A stretch of 64,000 bases of DNA. Origin: an uncultured Bacteroides sp. GTDB taxonomy: Bacteria; Bacteroidota; Bacteroidia; Bacteroidales; Bacteroidaceae. The DNA lies in the NCBI GenBank assembly GCA_944322285.1, contig CALUOR010000009.1, positions 1-64,000 of the forward strand. The letters run 5' to 3'. This document shows positions 28,097-36,593 of the stretch, one piece after another (positions within the stretch are counted from its first letter, which is position 1; each line of letters starts with the position of its first letter). The notes below the pieces were generated by a model. The model did no database searches and was not told where the DNA came from. It was given only the letters and a program-made list of their open reading frames with translations. Position numbers and translations under genes: made by a program.

Positions 28097-29026
28097 ATGA
28101 AGAAAACGAACATCGGAATATTCTTTTCATTGCTTTTGACGTTAGGAATATGCTCCTCATGCGGAGTCGAAGGGGAAAGCAAGTTGATACTGAACGAAGT
28201 GTTGGTAGACAACGAGACCAATTTCCAGGATGACTACGGCGTACAAAGCGCATGGATTGAAATATTCAACCAATCGTACGGCTCAGCCAACTTGGCGGGA
28301 TGCTATTTGAAGCACTCCAGCCAACCGGGCGACACGGCCGTGTATTTCATCCCCAAAGGGGACGTGCTGACCCAAATAGCACCGCGCCAGCACGCCTTGT
28401 TTTGGGCGGACGATAAGCCTAACCGAGGGACTTTCCACACCAATTTTACATTGGACAAAGAAAGAGCCAACTGGATAGGTCTGTATGATTCGGGCAAGAA
28501 ACTGCTGGACCAAATTACCGTTCCTGCCGGCCTGTTGAAAGCCGACCAATCGTATGCCCGCGTGGATGATGCTTCCCCTGAATGGGAAGTGAAAGACGAA
28601 TCAGCCGAGAAATACGTTACGCCCAGCACCAACAACAAGACGCTGGACAAGAACGTAAAAATGGAGAAGTTTGAGCAACATGATAGCGTGGGCATCGGCA
28701 TGTCCGTCACTGCTATGATGGTAGTATTCATCGGTCTCATCCTCCTCTACATTTCCTTCCGCTTCATCGGTAAGGCATCCGTAGCCTTAAGCCGGAAGAG
28801 AGCCATGGCCGCAAAGGGTATCACGGACAAGGCCGAAGCCAAGGAAAAGAAGCTGGGTCAGGCACCGGGCGAAGTATTCGCCGCCATCTCCATGGCCTTG
28901 CACGAGATGCAGAGCGATGTGCACGACGTAGAAGAAACCGTGCTGACCATCACCCGCGTAAAGCGCAGCTATTCGCCTTGGAGCTCGAAGATTTATACCC
29001 TGCGCGAGACACCGCATAAAAAGTAA
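28097..29026 (+). CDS. Lamin-tail domain fused to OadG-type (gamma) subunit
   Basis: 309 residues. The N-terminus is a signal sequence with Cys at 19/22 (GICSSCG), so it is exported and perhaps lipidated. Residues about 25-165 resemble a lamin-tail (LTD) beta-sandwich: LILNEVLVDNETNF, AWIEIFNQSYGSANLAGCYL, FHTNFTLDKERANWIGLYDS. Then comes a linker, one transmembrane helix (VTAMMVVFIGLILLYISFRFIG, near 212-233) and a Lys/Ala-rich cytoplasmic tail, the layout of OadG/MmdD gamma subunits that hold the decarboxylase on the membrane pump. The operon position between alpha and biotin-carrier genes supports a gamma-subunit role. The periplasmic LTD domain is an addition compared with the classical, much shorter gamma subunit, and its ligand is unknown. 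Confidence 0.82.
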   Translation: MKKTNIGIFFSLLLTLGICSSCGVEGESKLILNEVLVDNETNFQDDYGVQSAWIEIFNQSYGSANLAGCYLKHSSQPGDTAVYFIPKGDVLTQIAPRQHALFWADDKPNRGTFHTNFTLDKERANWIGLYDSGKKLLDQITVPAGLLKADQSYARVDDASPEWEVKDESAEKYVTPSTNNKTLDKNVKMEKFEQHDSVGIGMSVTAMMVVFIGLILLYISFRFIGKASVALSRKRAMAAKGITDKAEAKEKKLGQAPGEVFAAISMALHEMQSDVHDVEETVLTITRVKRSYSPWSSKIYTLRETPHKK

Positions 29027-29053
29027 TATCACCTCTTAATCAGATTCTGAACA

Positions 29054-29494
29054 ATGAAAGAATATAAATACAAAATCAATGGCAATCCCTATAAAGTAGT
29101 CATTGGAGACATCGAAGGCAACATCGCCCATGTCGAAGTGAACGGCACCCATTATCAGGTAGAAATGGAAAAAGCGCCACAACCGAAAGCTACCGTCATT
29201 AAACCCGTTGTAAGACAAGCCTCCACCACTCCAGCCGCACAAACCACGCAGGTAGTGAAGCCTGCCGCCGCTTCCGGTGGGAAGTCGGGCGTGAAGTCAC
29301 CTCTGCCCGGTGTCATCCTTGACATCAAAGTGAATGTGGGCGACACGGTGAAGAAAGGCCAGACCATTGTTATTCTGGAAGCCATGAAGATGGAAAACAA
29401 CATCAACGCCGACAAGGACGGAAAGATTACCGCCATCAATGTAAACAAAGGGGACTCTGTTCTCGAAGGTACTGACCTCGTAATCATCGAATAA
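29054..29494 (+). CDS. Biotin carboxyl carrier subunit of methylmalonyl-CoA decarboxylase
   Basis: 146 residues. An N-terminal conserved stretch (MKEYKYKINGNPYKVVIGDIEG) is followed by a Pro/Ala/Thr-rich linker (about 50-80) and a biotinyl domain (residues 80-146) with the biotinylation site EAMKMENN. It shuttles CO2 from the alpha subunit to the membrane pump subunit, whose start codon lies just 1 bp beyond this gene's stop codon. Confidence 0.96.
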   Translation: MKEYKYKINGNPYKVVIGDIEGNIAHVEVNGTHYQVEMEKAPQPKATVIKPVVRQASTTPAAQTTQVVKPAAASGGKSGVKSPLPGVILDIKVNVGDTVKKGQTIVILEAMKMENNINADKDGKITAINVNKGDSVLEGTDLVIIE

Positions 29495-29495
29495 T

Positions 29496-30656
29496 ATGGG
29501 AGAATTTATTGATTTTATTGGAAATAACCTTGCCGACTTCTGGACCTATACAGGTTTCGCTAACGCCACGGTAGGACACCTTATCATGATTTTGGTAGGC
29601 TTGTTCTTCATCTATTTGGCCGTAGCCAAGGAGTTCGAGCCGATGCTGCTCATCCCCATCGGCTTCGGTATTCTCGTCGGCAACATACCTTTCAACATGG
29701 AAGCCGGATTGCAAGTCGGCATCTATGAGCAAGGTTCTGTACTCAACATTTTGTATCAGGGCGTGACGTCCGGCTGGTATCCGCCGCTCATCTTCTTGGG
29801 CATCGGCGCCATGACGGACTTCTCGGCATTGATATCCAACCCGAAGCTGATGCTGATTGGCGCGGCCGCCCAATTTGGTATCTTCGGCGCTTACATGATT
29901 GCGCTGGCCATCGGGTTCGACCCCATGCAGGCTGCCGCCATCGGTATCATCGGTGGTGCGGATGGTCCTACGGCTATCTTCCTTTCATCTAAGTTAGCAC
30001 CAAATCTGATGGGTGCCATCGCCGTGTCGGCATACTCCTACATGGCCTTGGTTCCGGTTATCCAACCGCCCGTCATGCGTCTGCTGACCACGAAGCACGA
30101 ACGCCTCATCCGCATGAAACCGCCCCGCGTAGTTTCTCATACGGAGAAAGTGATGTTCCCCATCATCGGCTTGCTGCTGACCTGCTTCCTGGTTCCGTCC
30201 GGCCTCCCCTTGCTGGGTATGCTGTTCTTCGGTAATCTGTTGAAGGAAAGTGGCGTAACCCGTCGCTTGGCCAATACCGCCAGCGGTCCGCTGATTGATA
30301 CCATCACCATCCTGCTGGGTCTGACGGTAGGTGCTTCCACGCAAGCGTCCGAGTTCCTGACGACTGACTCCTTGTGGATTTTCGGTCTCGGTGCCGCATC
30401 ATTCTTTATTGCTACCGCTTCGGGCGTACTCTTCGTGAAGATATTCAACATCTTCTTGAAGAAAGACAACAAGATTAACCCGCTTATCGGCAACGCCGGT
30501 GTATCTGCCGTGCCCGACTCGGCCCGTATCTCACAGATTGTCGGTTTGGAGTACGACCCCACCAACTATCTGCTGATGCATGCCATGGGCCCCAACGTAG
30601 CAGGTGTTATCGGGTCGGCCGTAGCCGCCGGTATCTTGCTGGGCTTCCTGATGTAA
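29496..30656 (+). CDS. Sodium-pumping decarboxylase beta subunit (OadB/GcdB/MmdB family)
   Basis: 386 residues, a polytopic membrane protein with about ten hydrophobic segments. Typical motifs are LLIPIGFGILVGNIP near 50, FLGIGAMTDFSALISNP near 100, and IIGGADGPTAIFLSSKLAP near 150 (the conserved Asp-bearing re-entrant element), with VGASTQASEFL near 275 and HAMGPNVAGVIGSAVAAG at the C-terminus. It couples decarboxylation of carboxybiotin to export of sodium ions, so the operon conserves energy during propionate formation. It is the final gene and is followed by a terminator. Confidence 0.96.
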   Translation: MGEFIDFIGNNLADFWTYTGFANATVGHLIMILVGLFFIYLAVAKEFEPMLLIPIGFGILVGNIPFNMEAGLQVGIYEQGSVLNILYQGVTSGWYPPLIFLGIGAMTDFSALISNPKLMLIGAAAQFGIFGAYMIALAIGFDPMQAAAIGIIGGADGPTAIFLSSKLAPNLMGAIAVSAYSYMALVPVIQPPVMRLLTTKHERLIRMKPPRVVSHTEKVMFPIIGLLLTCFLVPSGLPLLGMLFFGNLLKESGVTRRLANTASGPLIDTITILLGLTVGASTQASEFLTTDSLWIFGLGAASFFIATASGVLFVKIFNIFLKKDNKINPLIGNAGVSAVPDSARISQIVGLEYDPTNYLLMHAMGPNVAGVIGSAVAAGILLGFLM

Positions 30657-30685
30657 TAATGTAAATGGACATACCGAGGTTCCCT

Positions 30686-30722
30686 AACGCCTTCCCGGCT
30701 CTGTCTGGGAGGGCGTTTTTTA
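30686..30722 (+). terminator. Rho-independent terminator of the mce-oadB operon
   Basis: AACGCCTTCCC and GGGAGGGCGTT form a stem around a loop of about 12 bases, followed by TTTTTT. Confidence 0.88.
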
Positions 30723-30749
30723 TATATGATAATTGGGAATTTAGTTTTA

Positions 30750-30884
30750 GGCACGGATTACACACGGATTCCACAGATGAAAAGTGGTTCCGCCTACGAA
30801 TGACAAAAGCAACCCGTGAGCAATCTGTGACAATACATTAATGTAATAATCAAAAGATGTTTTGAGCGAAGCTAAATCCGTGCC
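30750..30884. repeat. Intergenic element bounded by GGCACGGATT / AATCCGTGCC
   Basis: GGCACGGATT (30750-30759) and AATCCGTGCC (30875-30884) are perfect inverted repeats about 115 bp apart, with related inner words (CACGGATT, CACAGATG, AATCTGTGAC). There is no coding potential. The vocabulary is shared with the element at 60346-60439. Confidence 0.55.
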
Positions 30885-30909
30885 CGAAAACAACCCGATA
30901 AATTAGCAC

Positions 30910-31578
30910 TTAAAAGAAAGAATAAATTAGCATGCCCACTACGGTCAGGCACCCTACACACACCGGCACCCACATATCCAACAGGAGCACCGGCCTGCGA
31001 TATTTGCATATCCAACGAAACAACCCGTAACACAAGCCTGCACCCGCCAGACCCAATAAAGCACCGGCCAGCAAATCGCCCGGATAGTGCACACCGAGGT
31101 AAGCCCGCGAATAACACGTCACTAACGCCCACAGCATGATGAAGTACGTCAACACTTGGTTACGAAAAAGAAAATAGAGAAAGAATGCCAGGCCGAAAGT
31201 ATTGGCAGCATGACATGAGGGAAAGCCATAACGCCCGCCTCGATAGCCGTTCACGATATGCACCCACTCGGAAAGCGGATTATCCAGGTTAGAGGGACGC
31301 AGGCGGCATACCTCAGGACGAATGAGCGAGGCACCTATCTGGTCGGCAAAGACGATGGTGAGCGCAATGGCCACAGCACACCCCAAAGCCATCCGCCAGC
31401 GCAAATTGCGGAAGATGAGATACACCAACGAGACATAAAGCGGCACCCACACCAACTTCCCACTGAAGGCATACATGAAGTTGTCAAAATAATCGTTATG
31501 CATCCCATTGATAAAGAGAAGCATGTCCGCATCCAGCTCGCTAAGCGCTTGCAGTATTTCATTCATCAAATCCATCAT
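30910..31578 (-). CDS. PAP2 family membrane phosphatase
   Basis: 222 residues from MMDLMNEIL (the longer start adds six residues). Five or six transmembrane helices. PAP2 motifs in order: IRPEVCRLRPSN near 85 (motif K-x6-RP with Arg in the Lys position), GFPSCHAANTFG near 118 (PSGH motif with Cys for Gly) and SRAYLGVHYPGDLLAG near 157 (SR-x5-H-x3-D). It probably removes phosphate from undecaprenyl pyrophosphate or lipid phosphates at the outer face of the inner membrane; the substitutions leave the His/Arg/Asp centre in place. Transcribed alone. Confidence 0.9.
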   Translation of the reverse strand: MMDLMNEILQALSELDADMLLFINGMHNDYFDNFMYAFSGKLVWVPLYVSLVYLIFRNLRWRMALGCAVAIALTIVFADQIGASLIRPEVCRLRPSNLDNPLSEWVHIVNGYRGGRYGFPSCHAANTFGLAFFLYFLFRNQVLTYFIMLWALVTCYSRAYLGVHYPGDLLAGALLGLAGAGLCYGLFRWICKYRRPVLLLDMWVPVCVGCLTVVGMLIYSFF

Positions 31579-31618
31579 GACTAATATGTTTGGCAATTAA
31601 AGCAAAGTCTATAATGCG

Positions 31619-31626
31619 CAAAAATA
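31619..31626 (-). promoter_or_regulatory. -7 promoter box for the PAP2 gene
   Basis: CAAAAATA reads TATTTTTG on the minus strand (TAnnTTTG), 40 bp before the start codon. Confidence 0.55.
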
Positions 31627-31665
31627 AACCTTTTTCTTCAAATGTGCCAACTTTTGACGGATATT

Positions 31666-33045
31666 TCAATGCCCTGCATCCTTAACCCGGTCACTTACCA
31701 ATTCATCTTCCAGCTGCTCCAGTGATTTTCCTTTTGTCTCGGGCAGACGCCATAGGAAGAACACGAACCCCAAGGTACAGATGGCCGCATAAATCCAGAA
31801 CGTTCCGCTAGTACCCAAGGCTGCGTTCAGGAATGGGAACGTATAGGTCAACGTGCAGCTGGCCACCCACAAGGCAAAGGTTCCAGTAGCTACAGCCACA
31901 GCACGCACTTTATTTGGAAAGATTTCGGATAGCAATACCCACGTGACAGGCCCCAACGACATAGCATAGCATGCTATGGCCATCACGACAAGCACCACCA
32001 TCATCACTCCACTCACTTCCAAGTAATAGCACAAGCCTAAAATGAAATAAATGCCTGCCAATCCACCTGCGCCAATCAGCATCAAGGCACGGCGTCCCAA
32101 ACGGTCTACCGTATAAATGGCCACAAAAGTAAATATCAAGTTGGCAATGCCTGTCACTACAATATTAATAAAGGTATTGTCCACATCGTAACCGGCCGAT
32201 TGGAAAATCTCTTGTGCATAGTTGAAGATAACATTTGTACCACACCATTGCTGGAACATGGCCATCACAATACCGATTACAAGCACCCGGCGATAGGGCT
32301 TACTAAAGAGCAGACGCAACCCGCCTTGTGACTGTTGCTGTACAATGGCTTCATCGAACGAACATAGTTCCCGCGAGGCATAAGCCACACCTCCGATACG
32401 CTCCAGCGTAAGTCGGGCACGTTTGCGGTGCCCCTTCATGGCTAACCAGCGTGGACTCTCGGGGATAAATGCGGCCAGTATCAAGAAAGCAGTTGCAGGG
32501 AAGGCAGCCGCCCAGAACATCCAACGCCAAGCCATTTGCACATTCCATGCAGGGTCGTCGCTAACCAGTAACCAGTTAACCACCTGAGCCCCCAATATGC
32601 CAATAACGATGGTCAACTGATTGAGTGACACTAGACGTCCGCGTACCGAAGTGGGAGCAACCTCGGCAATATACATGGGCGAAAGTCCCGAAGCTATGCC
32701 AATGGCTATGCCACCCAGGAAACGGACTATCAAGAAAGGCGTAAACGTATCGAAAGCCCCCGTGCCATAAGCCGTAGTGGCAAATATCAAAGCCGAGAGT
32801 AATAGCAAAGGCTTACGCCCCAGACGGTCGGCCAGCATACCGGCAGTCAAGGCACCAATCAGGCAGCCTGCCAACGCGATGCTCATAGCCAGTCCTTGCA
32901 GTGCGGGGACTCCCGCTATACTAAAGTATTGCTCGTAGAAGATTTTGGCACCGCCTATCACGACCCAATCGTAACCAAACAACAGTCCGCCCATGGCAGA
33001 TACCAAGCAGATAAAATAGACAAAACGTTTGTTATAGCTTTCCAT
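31666..33045 (-). CDS. MFS sugar porter (sugar:proton symporter)
   Basis: 459 residues, 12 transmembrane segments. Sugar-porter signatures are present: GGLLFGYDWVVIGGA in helix 1, MLADRLGRKPLLLLSA between helices 2 and 3, PESPRWLAMKGHRKRA before the central loop, YTVDRLGRRALMLIG in the second half, and the PETKGKSLEQLEDEL tail. It resembles XylE/IolT-type proton symporters for xylose, arabinose, galactose or inositol; the exact sugar cannot be read. It is divergent from an AraC regulator that closely resembles the PUL regulator at 13941, so it may import a monosaccharide released by that PUL. Confidence 0.94.
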   Translation of the reverse strand: MESYNKRFVYFICLVSAMGGLLFGYDWVVIGGAKIFYEQYFSIAGVPALQGLAMSIALAGCLIGALTAGMLADRLGRKPLLLLSALIFATTAYGTGAFDTFTPFLIVRFLGGIAIGIASGLSPMYIAEVAPTSVRGRLVSLNQLTIVIGILGAQVVNWLLVSDDPAWNVQMAWRWMFWAAAFPATAFLILAAFIPESPRWLAMKGHRKRARLTLERIGGVAYASRELCSFDEAIVQQQSQGGLRLLFSKPYRRVLVIGIVMAMFQQWCGTNVIFNYAQEIFQSAGYDVDNTFINIVVTGIANLIFTFVAIYTVDRLGRRALMLIGAGGLAGIYFILGLCYYLEVSGVMMVVLVVMAIACYAMSLGPVTWVLLSEIFPNKVRAVAVATGTFALWVASCTLTYTFPFLNAALGTSGTFWIYAAICTLGFVFFLWRLPETKGKSLEQLEDELVSDRVKDAGH

Positions 33046-33076
33046 GGTAGAATAATAATTAGAAATTCACTGGGCA

Positions 33077-33084
33077 CAAAGATA
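33077..33084 (-). promoter_or_regulatory. -7 promoter box for the MFS gene
   Basis: CAAAGATA reads TATCTTTG on the minus strand, an exact TAnnTTTG, 31 bp upstream of the start. Confidence 0.68.
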
Positions 33085-33150
33085 AAAGATTGTGGGTAGG
33101 AAAAAAATAGACTTTTTATAGAATAAGATGGAGTATTCTATTATTTATAT

Positions 33151-33158
33151 TATATTTG
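33151..33158 (+). promoter_or_regulatory. -7 promoter box for the second AraC gene
   Basis: TATATTTG matches TAnnTTTG, 33 bp before the ATG at 33192. The dyad AGTATTCTATTAT just upstream could be part of the shared divergent control region. Confidence 0.62.
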
Positions 33159-33191
33159 TAACTGATTATCACATTTAAATAAATACCTACC

Positions 33192-34079
33192 ATGATTAAA
33201 CTAAAAGATGGGTTCAATGGGGAAAGAACCTTAACACTACCCAAGGTCATAATCAAGATGATGGAGGAGGATCCATTGACATCGGCCTTGCACATCACAG
33301 ACATTGGCTTCTACCCTAAAGCCGCACACCACTTCCGCGAACGTAACACACCTATTAATCAATATGTGTTTATATACTGCACGGACGGGGCAGGTCGATA
33401 CCGGATAGGCGAACACGAGTATAACGTATCGGCCAATCAATACTTCATCCTACCTGCCGGTATCCCCCATGCCTATGCCAGCGATGAAGCTCAACCGTGG
33501 ACCATCTACTGGATACACTTTAAAGGCACAATGGCGGCCCACTATGCCAAAGACGCACAGTCGCCTACGAAGGTATCACCCGAAAAGAACTCGCGTATCA
33601 ATGACCGTAACAACCTATTCGAGGAAATGTTCAATACCCTGAAGGCCGGATACAGTAGTGAGAACCTGCGCTACGTCTCCTCACTATTCCACTACTACCT
33701 CGGCTCACTGCGCTACATCCAACAATACCGACAGGCCAAGAGGTATGTATCGGATGATGCCAACATGGTAAACATTGCTATCCACTACATGAAAGAGAAC
33801 ATCGAGAAGCGCATCACCCTGCAAGAGTTGGCCGACCATGTGGGCTATTCCACCTCCCACTTTACCACGTTATTCAAGCAGCAGACAGGGCATACACCCC
33901 TGAGCTACCACAACCTGTTGAAGATACAGCAGGCTTGCTATCTGCTAGATATCACAGATATGAAGATAAACCAGATAAGCTATAAGATAGGGATAGGGGA
34001 CCAATATTACTTCTCACGCCTGTTCAGCAAAATAATGGGAATGTCGCCCTACAAATACCGTAAGACTAAAAAAGGATAA
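33192..34079 (+). CDS. AraC family transcriptional regulator (paralogue of the PUL regulator)
   Basis: 295 residues with the same architecture as the protein at 13941-14834: cupin-like ligand domain (NQYFILPAGIPHAYASDE, WTIYWIHFKG) and double HTH (ITLQELADHVGYSTSHFTTLFKQQTG; INQISYKIGIGDQYYFSRLFSKIMG). By eye well over half the positions are identical along the full length, including the ligand-binding half, so the two probably sense related sugars. It is divergent from the MFS porter and most likely controls it. Its stop codon lies inside the stem of a bidirectional terminator. Confidence 0.93.
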   Translation: MIKLKDGFNGERTLTLPKVIIKMMEEDPLTSALHITDIGFYPKAAHHFRERNTPINQYVFIYCTDGAGRYRIGEHEYNVSANQYFILPAGIPHAYASDEAQPWTIYWIHFKGTMAAHYAKDAQSPTKVSPEKNSRINDRNNLFEEMFNTLKAGYSSENLRYVSSLFHYYLGSLRYIQQYRQAKRYVSDDANMVNIAIHYMKENIEKRITLQELADHVGYSTSHFTTLFKQQTGHTPLSYHNLLKIQQACYLLDITDMKINQISYKIGIGDQYYFSRLFSKIMGMSPYKYRKTKKG

Positions 34080-34108
34080 GTCGTTGCACTCGTGCAATGA
34101 CTTATCCT
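34068..34108. terminator. Bidirectional terminator overlapping the AraC stop codon
   Basis: GGATAAGTCGTTGCA (34074-34088) pairs with TGCAATGACTTATCC (34093-34107) around the loop CTCG. The TAA stop of the AraC gene is part of the stem. On the minus strand a run of six T follows, so it is a good terminator for the convergent nitroreductase gene; on the plus strand the T-run is weak. Confidence 0.8.
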
Positions 34109-34153
34109 TCATGTACCATCCACCCAAGCAATGGCAGAGATAGGGAGCAGGTA

Positions 34154-34888
34154 TCAGAAGCCCTGCTTCCTCATTGTCTCTGCAAGTACCTCAGACATAG
34201 CTTCGGCATCCTGCTTCGTATAGCGCACGTCAGTGAACACCTGCGCTAACGTCTCTTTCCCATTCTCCATAATGAACTGATGATTCTCTGGCAAAGACTC
34301 CTTGTAGGCATAGTGGCGATCGATGTCACTAGGGGTATAGTCATGGTAGACTTCCTCGTGGACGATAGCCTCCAGAGGCAGGCGGTCCACTTGGGGAGGA
34401 TTCTCATCGGGCCAACCCATGGTGAGGGTGATGAGGGGGAACACCAGTTTGGGCAACTCCAGTATGTCCACTATCTGGTCGGGGTTATAAGTAGTGGTGC
34501 CTAGGTAGCAGATGCCCAATCCACGTTCCTCCGCAGCGACGCAAAAGGTCTGTGCCACGAGGGCCGTGTCAATAGCACCCGTTACGAACCACTCTAGATT
34601 GCCATAGCCGGGCTCTGCCTTACGCTGATAGCACCACTGACTAAACCGTCGCAAGTCGATGCAGAAGGTGAGCACCACGGGGGCCGACTCTACCATAGGC
34701 TGATGGAAGTGTGCGGGTGCCAGTAGTTGCTTACGCTTGGCATCGCGCGTTACAATCACACTGTACGTCTGCATATTGCCCACGGTGGAGGCACGGCATG
34801 CACTCGCTAGCAGGTCGTTCAATAAATCGGCTGGGATGTCCCTCTGCTGATACTTACGTATGGTTCTTCTTTGTTTCAAACTGTCCAT
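34154..34888 (-). CDS. Nitroreductase family protein
   Basis: 244 residues from MDSLKQRRTIRKYQQRDI, the characteristic FMN-binding N-terminus with the RRTIRKY motif. The longer start at 34951 is upstream of the -7 box. Other features are ACRASTVGNMQTYSVIV (FMN contact), TGAIDTALVAQTFCVAAEERGLGICYLG and PLITLTMGWPDENP, typical of NfsA/FRP-like flavoreductases. It is a cytoplasmic FMN enzyme that reduces quinones or nitro compounds with NAD(P)H; the physiological substrate is unknown. It is transcribed on its own. Confidence 0.92.
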   Translation of the reverse strand: MDSLKQRRTIRKYQQRDIPADLLNDLLASACRASTVGNMQTYSVIVTRDAKRKQLLAPAHFHQPMVESAPVVLTFCIDLRRFSQWCYQRKAEPGYGNLEWFVTGAIDTALVAQTFCVAAEERGLGICYLGTTTYNPDQIVDILELPKLVFPLITLTMGWPDENPPQVDRLPLEAIVHEEVYHDYTPSDIDRHYAYKESLPENHQFIMENGKETLAQVFTDVRYTKQDAEAMSEVLAETMRKQGF

Positions 34889-34913
34889 GATATTTGCATT
34901 TACTATTACGTTG

Positions 34914-34921
34914 CAAAGATA
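34914..34921 (-). promoter_or_regulatory. -7 promoter box for the nitroreductase gene
   Basis: CAAAGATA reads TATCTTTG on the minus strand, 25 bp upstream of the start at 34888, and it rules out the longer start at 34951. Confidence 0.7.
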
Positions 34922-34957
34922 ATAAAAATAGTCATATGTTGATGCATGCACGGGCCA

Positions 34958-36436
34958 TTACAGCAGTGTGCGCTTCAGCCACAGGCGGTGTGTAATGGTG
35001 TTGGGCAACTCGTTAGCATAGTGAGTCACCATAATAAGTGTCTTGTCATGGCGATGGCAGAATGCTTCGATGATGGCCTTCACTCTGCGGCGGTTATGGG
35101 TATCCAGTCCGTGTAGAGGTTCGTCCAGTATTAACAGTTCAGGGTCCTTCATAAAAGCGCGGGCAAGGAGTGCCAGGCGTTGCTCGCCACTGCTCAGCTG
35201 CAGGAAGGGTCTGTCCCTGAGGGCCGCTATGCCGAAGATGTCCATCCACCACGCGCAGGCGTCCAGCTCCTCCGGGCGGGGACGCTTGTACAGGCCGATG
35301 CTGTCGTGCAGGCCACTGGCCACTATGTCGATAGTGGGCAGGTTCTTTAGGTAAGCACGGTGCATCTCGGGACTGACGTAACCTATATGGCTCTTTATAT
35401 CCCAAATGCTCTCGCCGGTACCCCGCTTACGGCCAAACAGGTGTATGTCGCAAGCGTAGGACTGGGGATTGTCGGCACATATCAGGCTGAGCAATGTAGA
35501 TTTGCCCGCCCCGTTCTCTCCACCCAGGGCCCACTTCTCGCCCCGCTTGATGGTCCAATCTAGGTTGCGAAGGATGGTACGCTCGCCGTAGCGGATGGTT
35601 ACATGGGTGAGCTTCACAACCTCGGGTGCGGTGTAATTCGTGTGGGTGTAAGGCAGATGCTCCACTTGGCTGCGCAGATTTGCCAGGAGTGCCTGCTCGC
35701 TAGCTTCGCGATTGGCGTCAGGCCGAGCAAGGCGGTCCAGCCACTCACTACGGGTGAGCTTCGGCCCTACCCTACGGTCTGCAATGGGTATGACATGGGT
35801 GATGAACGGGGGTACATCATCTAGCATCGAGAGTACCAGTACGAGTTGCAGCGTACCCAGGGATGCGATGTGCGTCAGCAGGTCCGTCAGCAAGTCGCGC
35901 GTAGCGGCATCAAGCCCTATGAAGGGATTGTCTAGTATCAATACACGCGGATGGGTGAGCAGGGCTTTAGCCAGTTGGAACTTGCGGAGTTCCCCGCTAC
36001 TTAGGAGGATGATTCGCTTGTCTAGCAGGGGCTCTATACCGAAGAGGTTGAATAGTCGGTGTCGATACGCTTCGTCGTGCACTTCGCCTAGCTGTTGGTG
36101 TACGGTGGGCGCATCGTCTTGGTCGTGAGCATTCCAGCGCTGTTGGTAGTAGTAGTTGGCATCGGCACTGCCGTAGGTGTCGCGGAAGGCTATGTAGCGT
36201 ATGTTCTCGTAGGCTGATGTGGAGGTGGATGGATGGAAATCGTACGTCAGACTTCCCTCGCGTAGGGGGTACTTACCCGTCAGCATATCTACCAATAGGG
36301 TCTTACCCGCTCCGTTGGGGCCTATCAGGGCGATTTGTTCATCGGCACCAAATGCCACACTTGCCGGAGCATCCAGCCGCACTAGTGGATTGCGGGCTAC
36401 GGCGTCTTTCAATAAAATAGTGTTTTGTTCTGTCAT
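34958..36436 (-). CDS. ModF-like protein with two ABC ATPase domains
   Basis: 492 residues, two complete ABC domains and no membrane segments. Domain 1: Walker A GPNGAGKTLL near 38, signature LSSGELRKFQLA near 147, Walker B RVLILDNPFIGLD near 168. Domain 2: Walker A GENGAGKSTLL near 308, signature LSSGEQRLALLA near 417, Walker B ELLILDEPLHGLD near 438, and a final His switch in MVTHYANELP. The size and arrangement match E. coli ModF (PhrA), whose role is poorly defined. No transporter membrane partner is adjacent. Confidence 0.88.
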   Translation of the reverse strand: MTEQNTILLKDAVARNPLVRLDAPASVAFGADEQIALIGPNGAGKTLLVDMLTGKYPLREGSLTYDFHPSTSTSAYENIRYIAFRDTYGSADANYYYQQRWNAHDQDDAPTVHQQLGEVHDEAYRHRLFNLFGIEPLLDKRIILLSSGELRKFQLAKALLTHPRVLILDNPFIGLDAATRDLLTDLLTHIASLGTLQLVLVLSMLDDVPPFITHVIPIADRRVGPKLTRSEWLDRLARPDANREASEQALLANLRSQVEHLPYTHTNYTAPEVVKLTHVTIRYGERTILRNLDWTIKRGEKWALGGENGAGKSTLLSLICADNPQSYACDIHLFGRKRGTGESIWDIKSHIGYVSPEMHRAYLKNLPTIDIVASGLHDSIGLYKRPRPEELDACAWWMDIFGIAALRDRPFLQLSSGEQRLALLARAFMKDPELLILDEPLHGLDTHNRRRVKAIIEAFCHRHDKTLIMVTHYANELPNTITHRLWLKRTLL

Positions 36437-36499
36437 AACATATATTTATTTGTTTATATATTGCTGATTCGATTTGCTAGTGCATACCACAGTGTAGTT

Positions 36500-36571
36500 A
36501 CTGGGGTATACCCAAGTGTATACACTGGGGTGTACCCAAGTGCATACACTATGGTATATAGAAGTGGATTT
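36500..36571. repeat. Tandem 24-bp repeat, three units
   Basis: Unit 1 (36500-36523) and unit 2 (36524-36547) differ at two positions; both start ACTGGGGT and contain ACCCAAGTG. Unit 3 (36548-36571) is degenerate. Each unit contains GTATAC/GTGTAC-type palindromic words. It lies between the ModF-like gene and the M23 gene, non-coding. Confidence 0.7.
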
Positions 36572-36593
36572 ATGAGGGTGGTGTACGGTCGGT

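Noticed and set aside
36500-36571. CRISPR array
   Set aside because: Repeats are contiguous with no unique spacers, only three units, and no cas genes are in the window.
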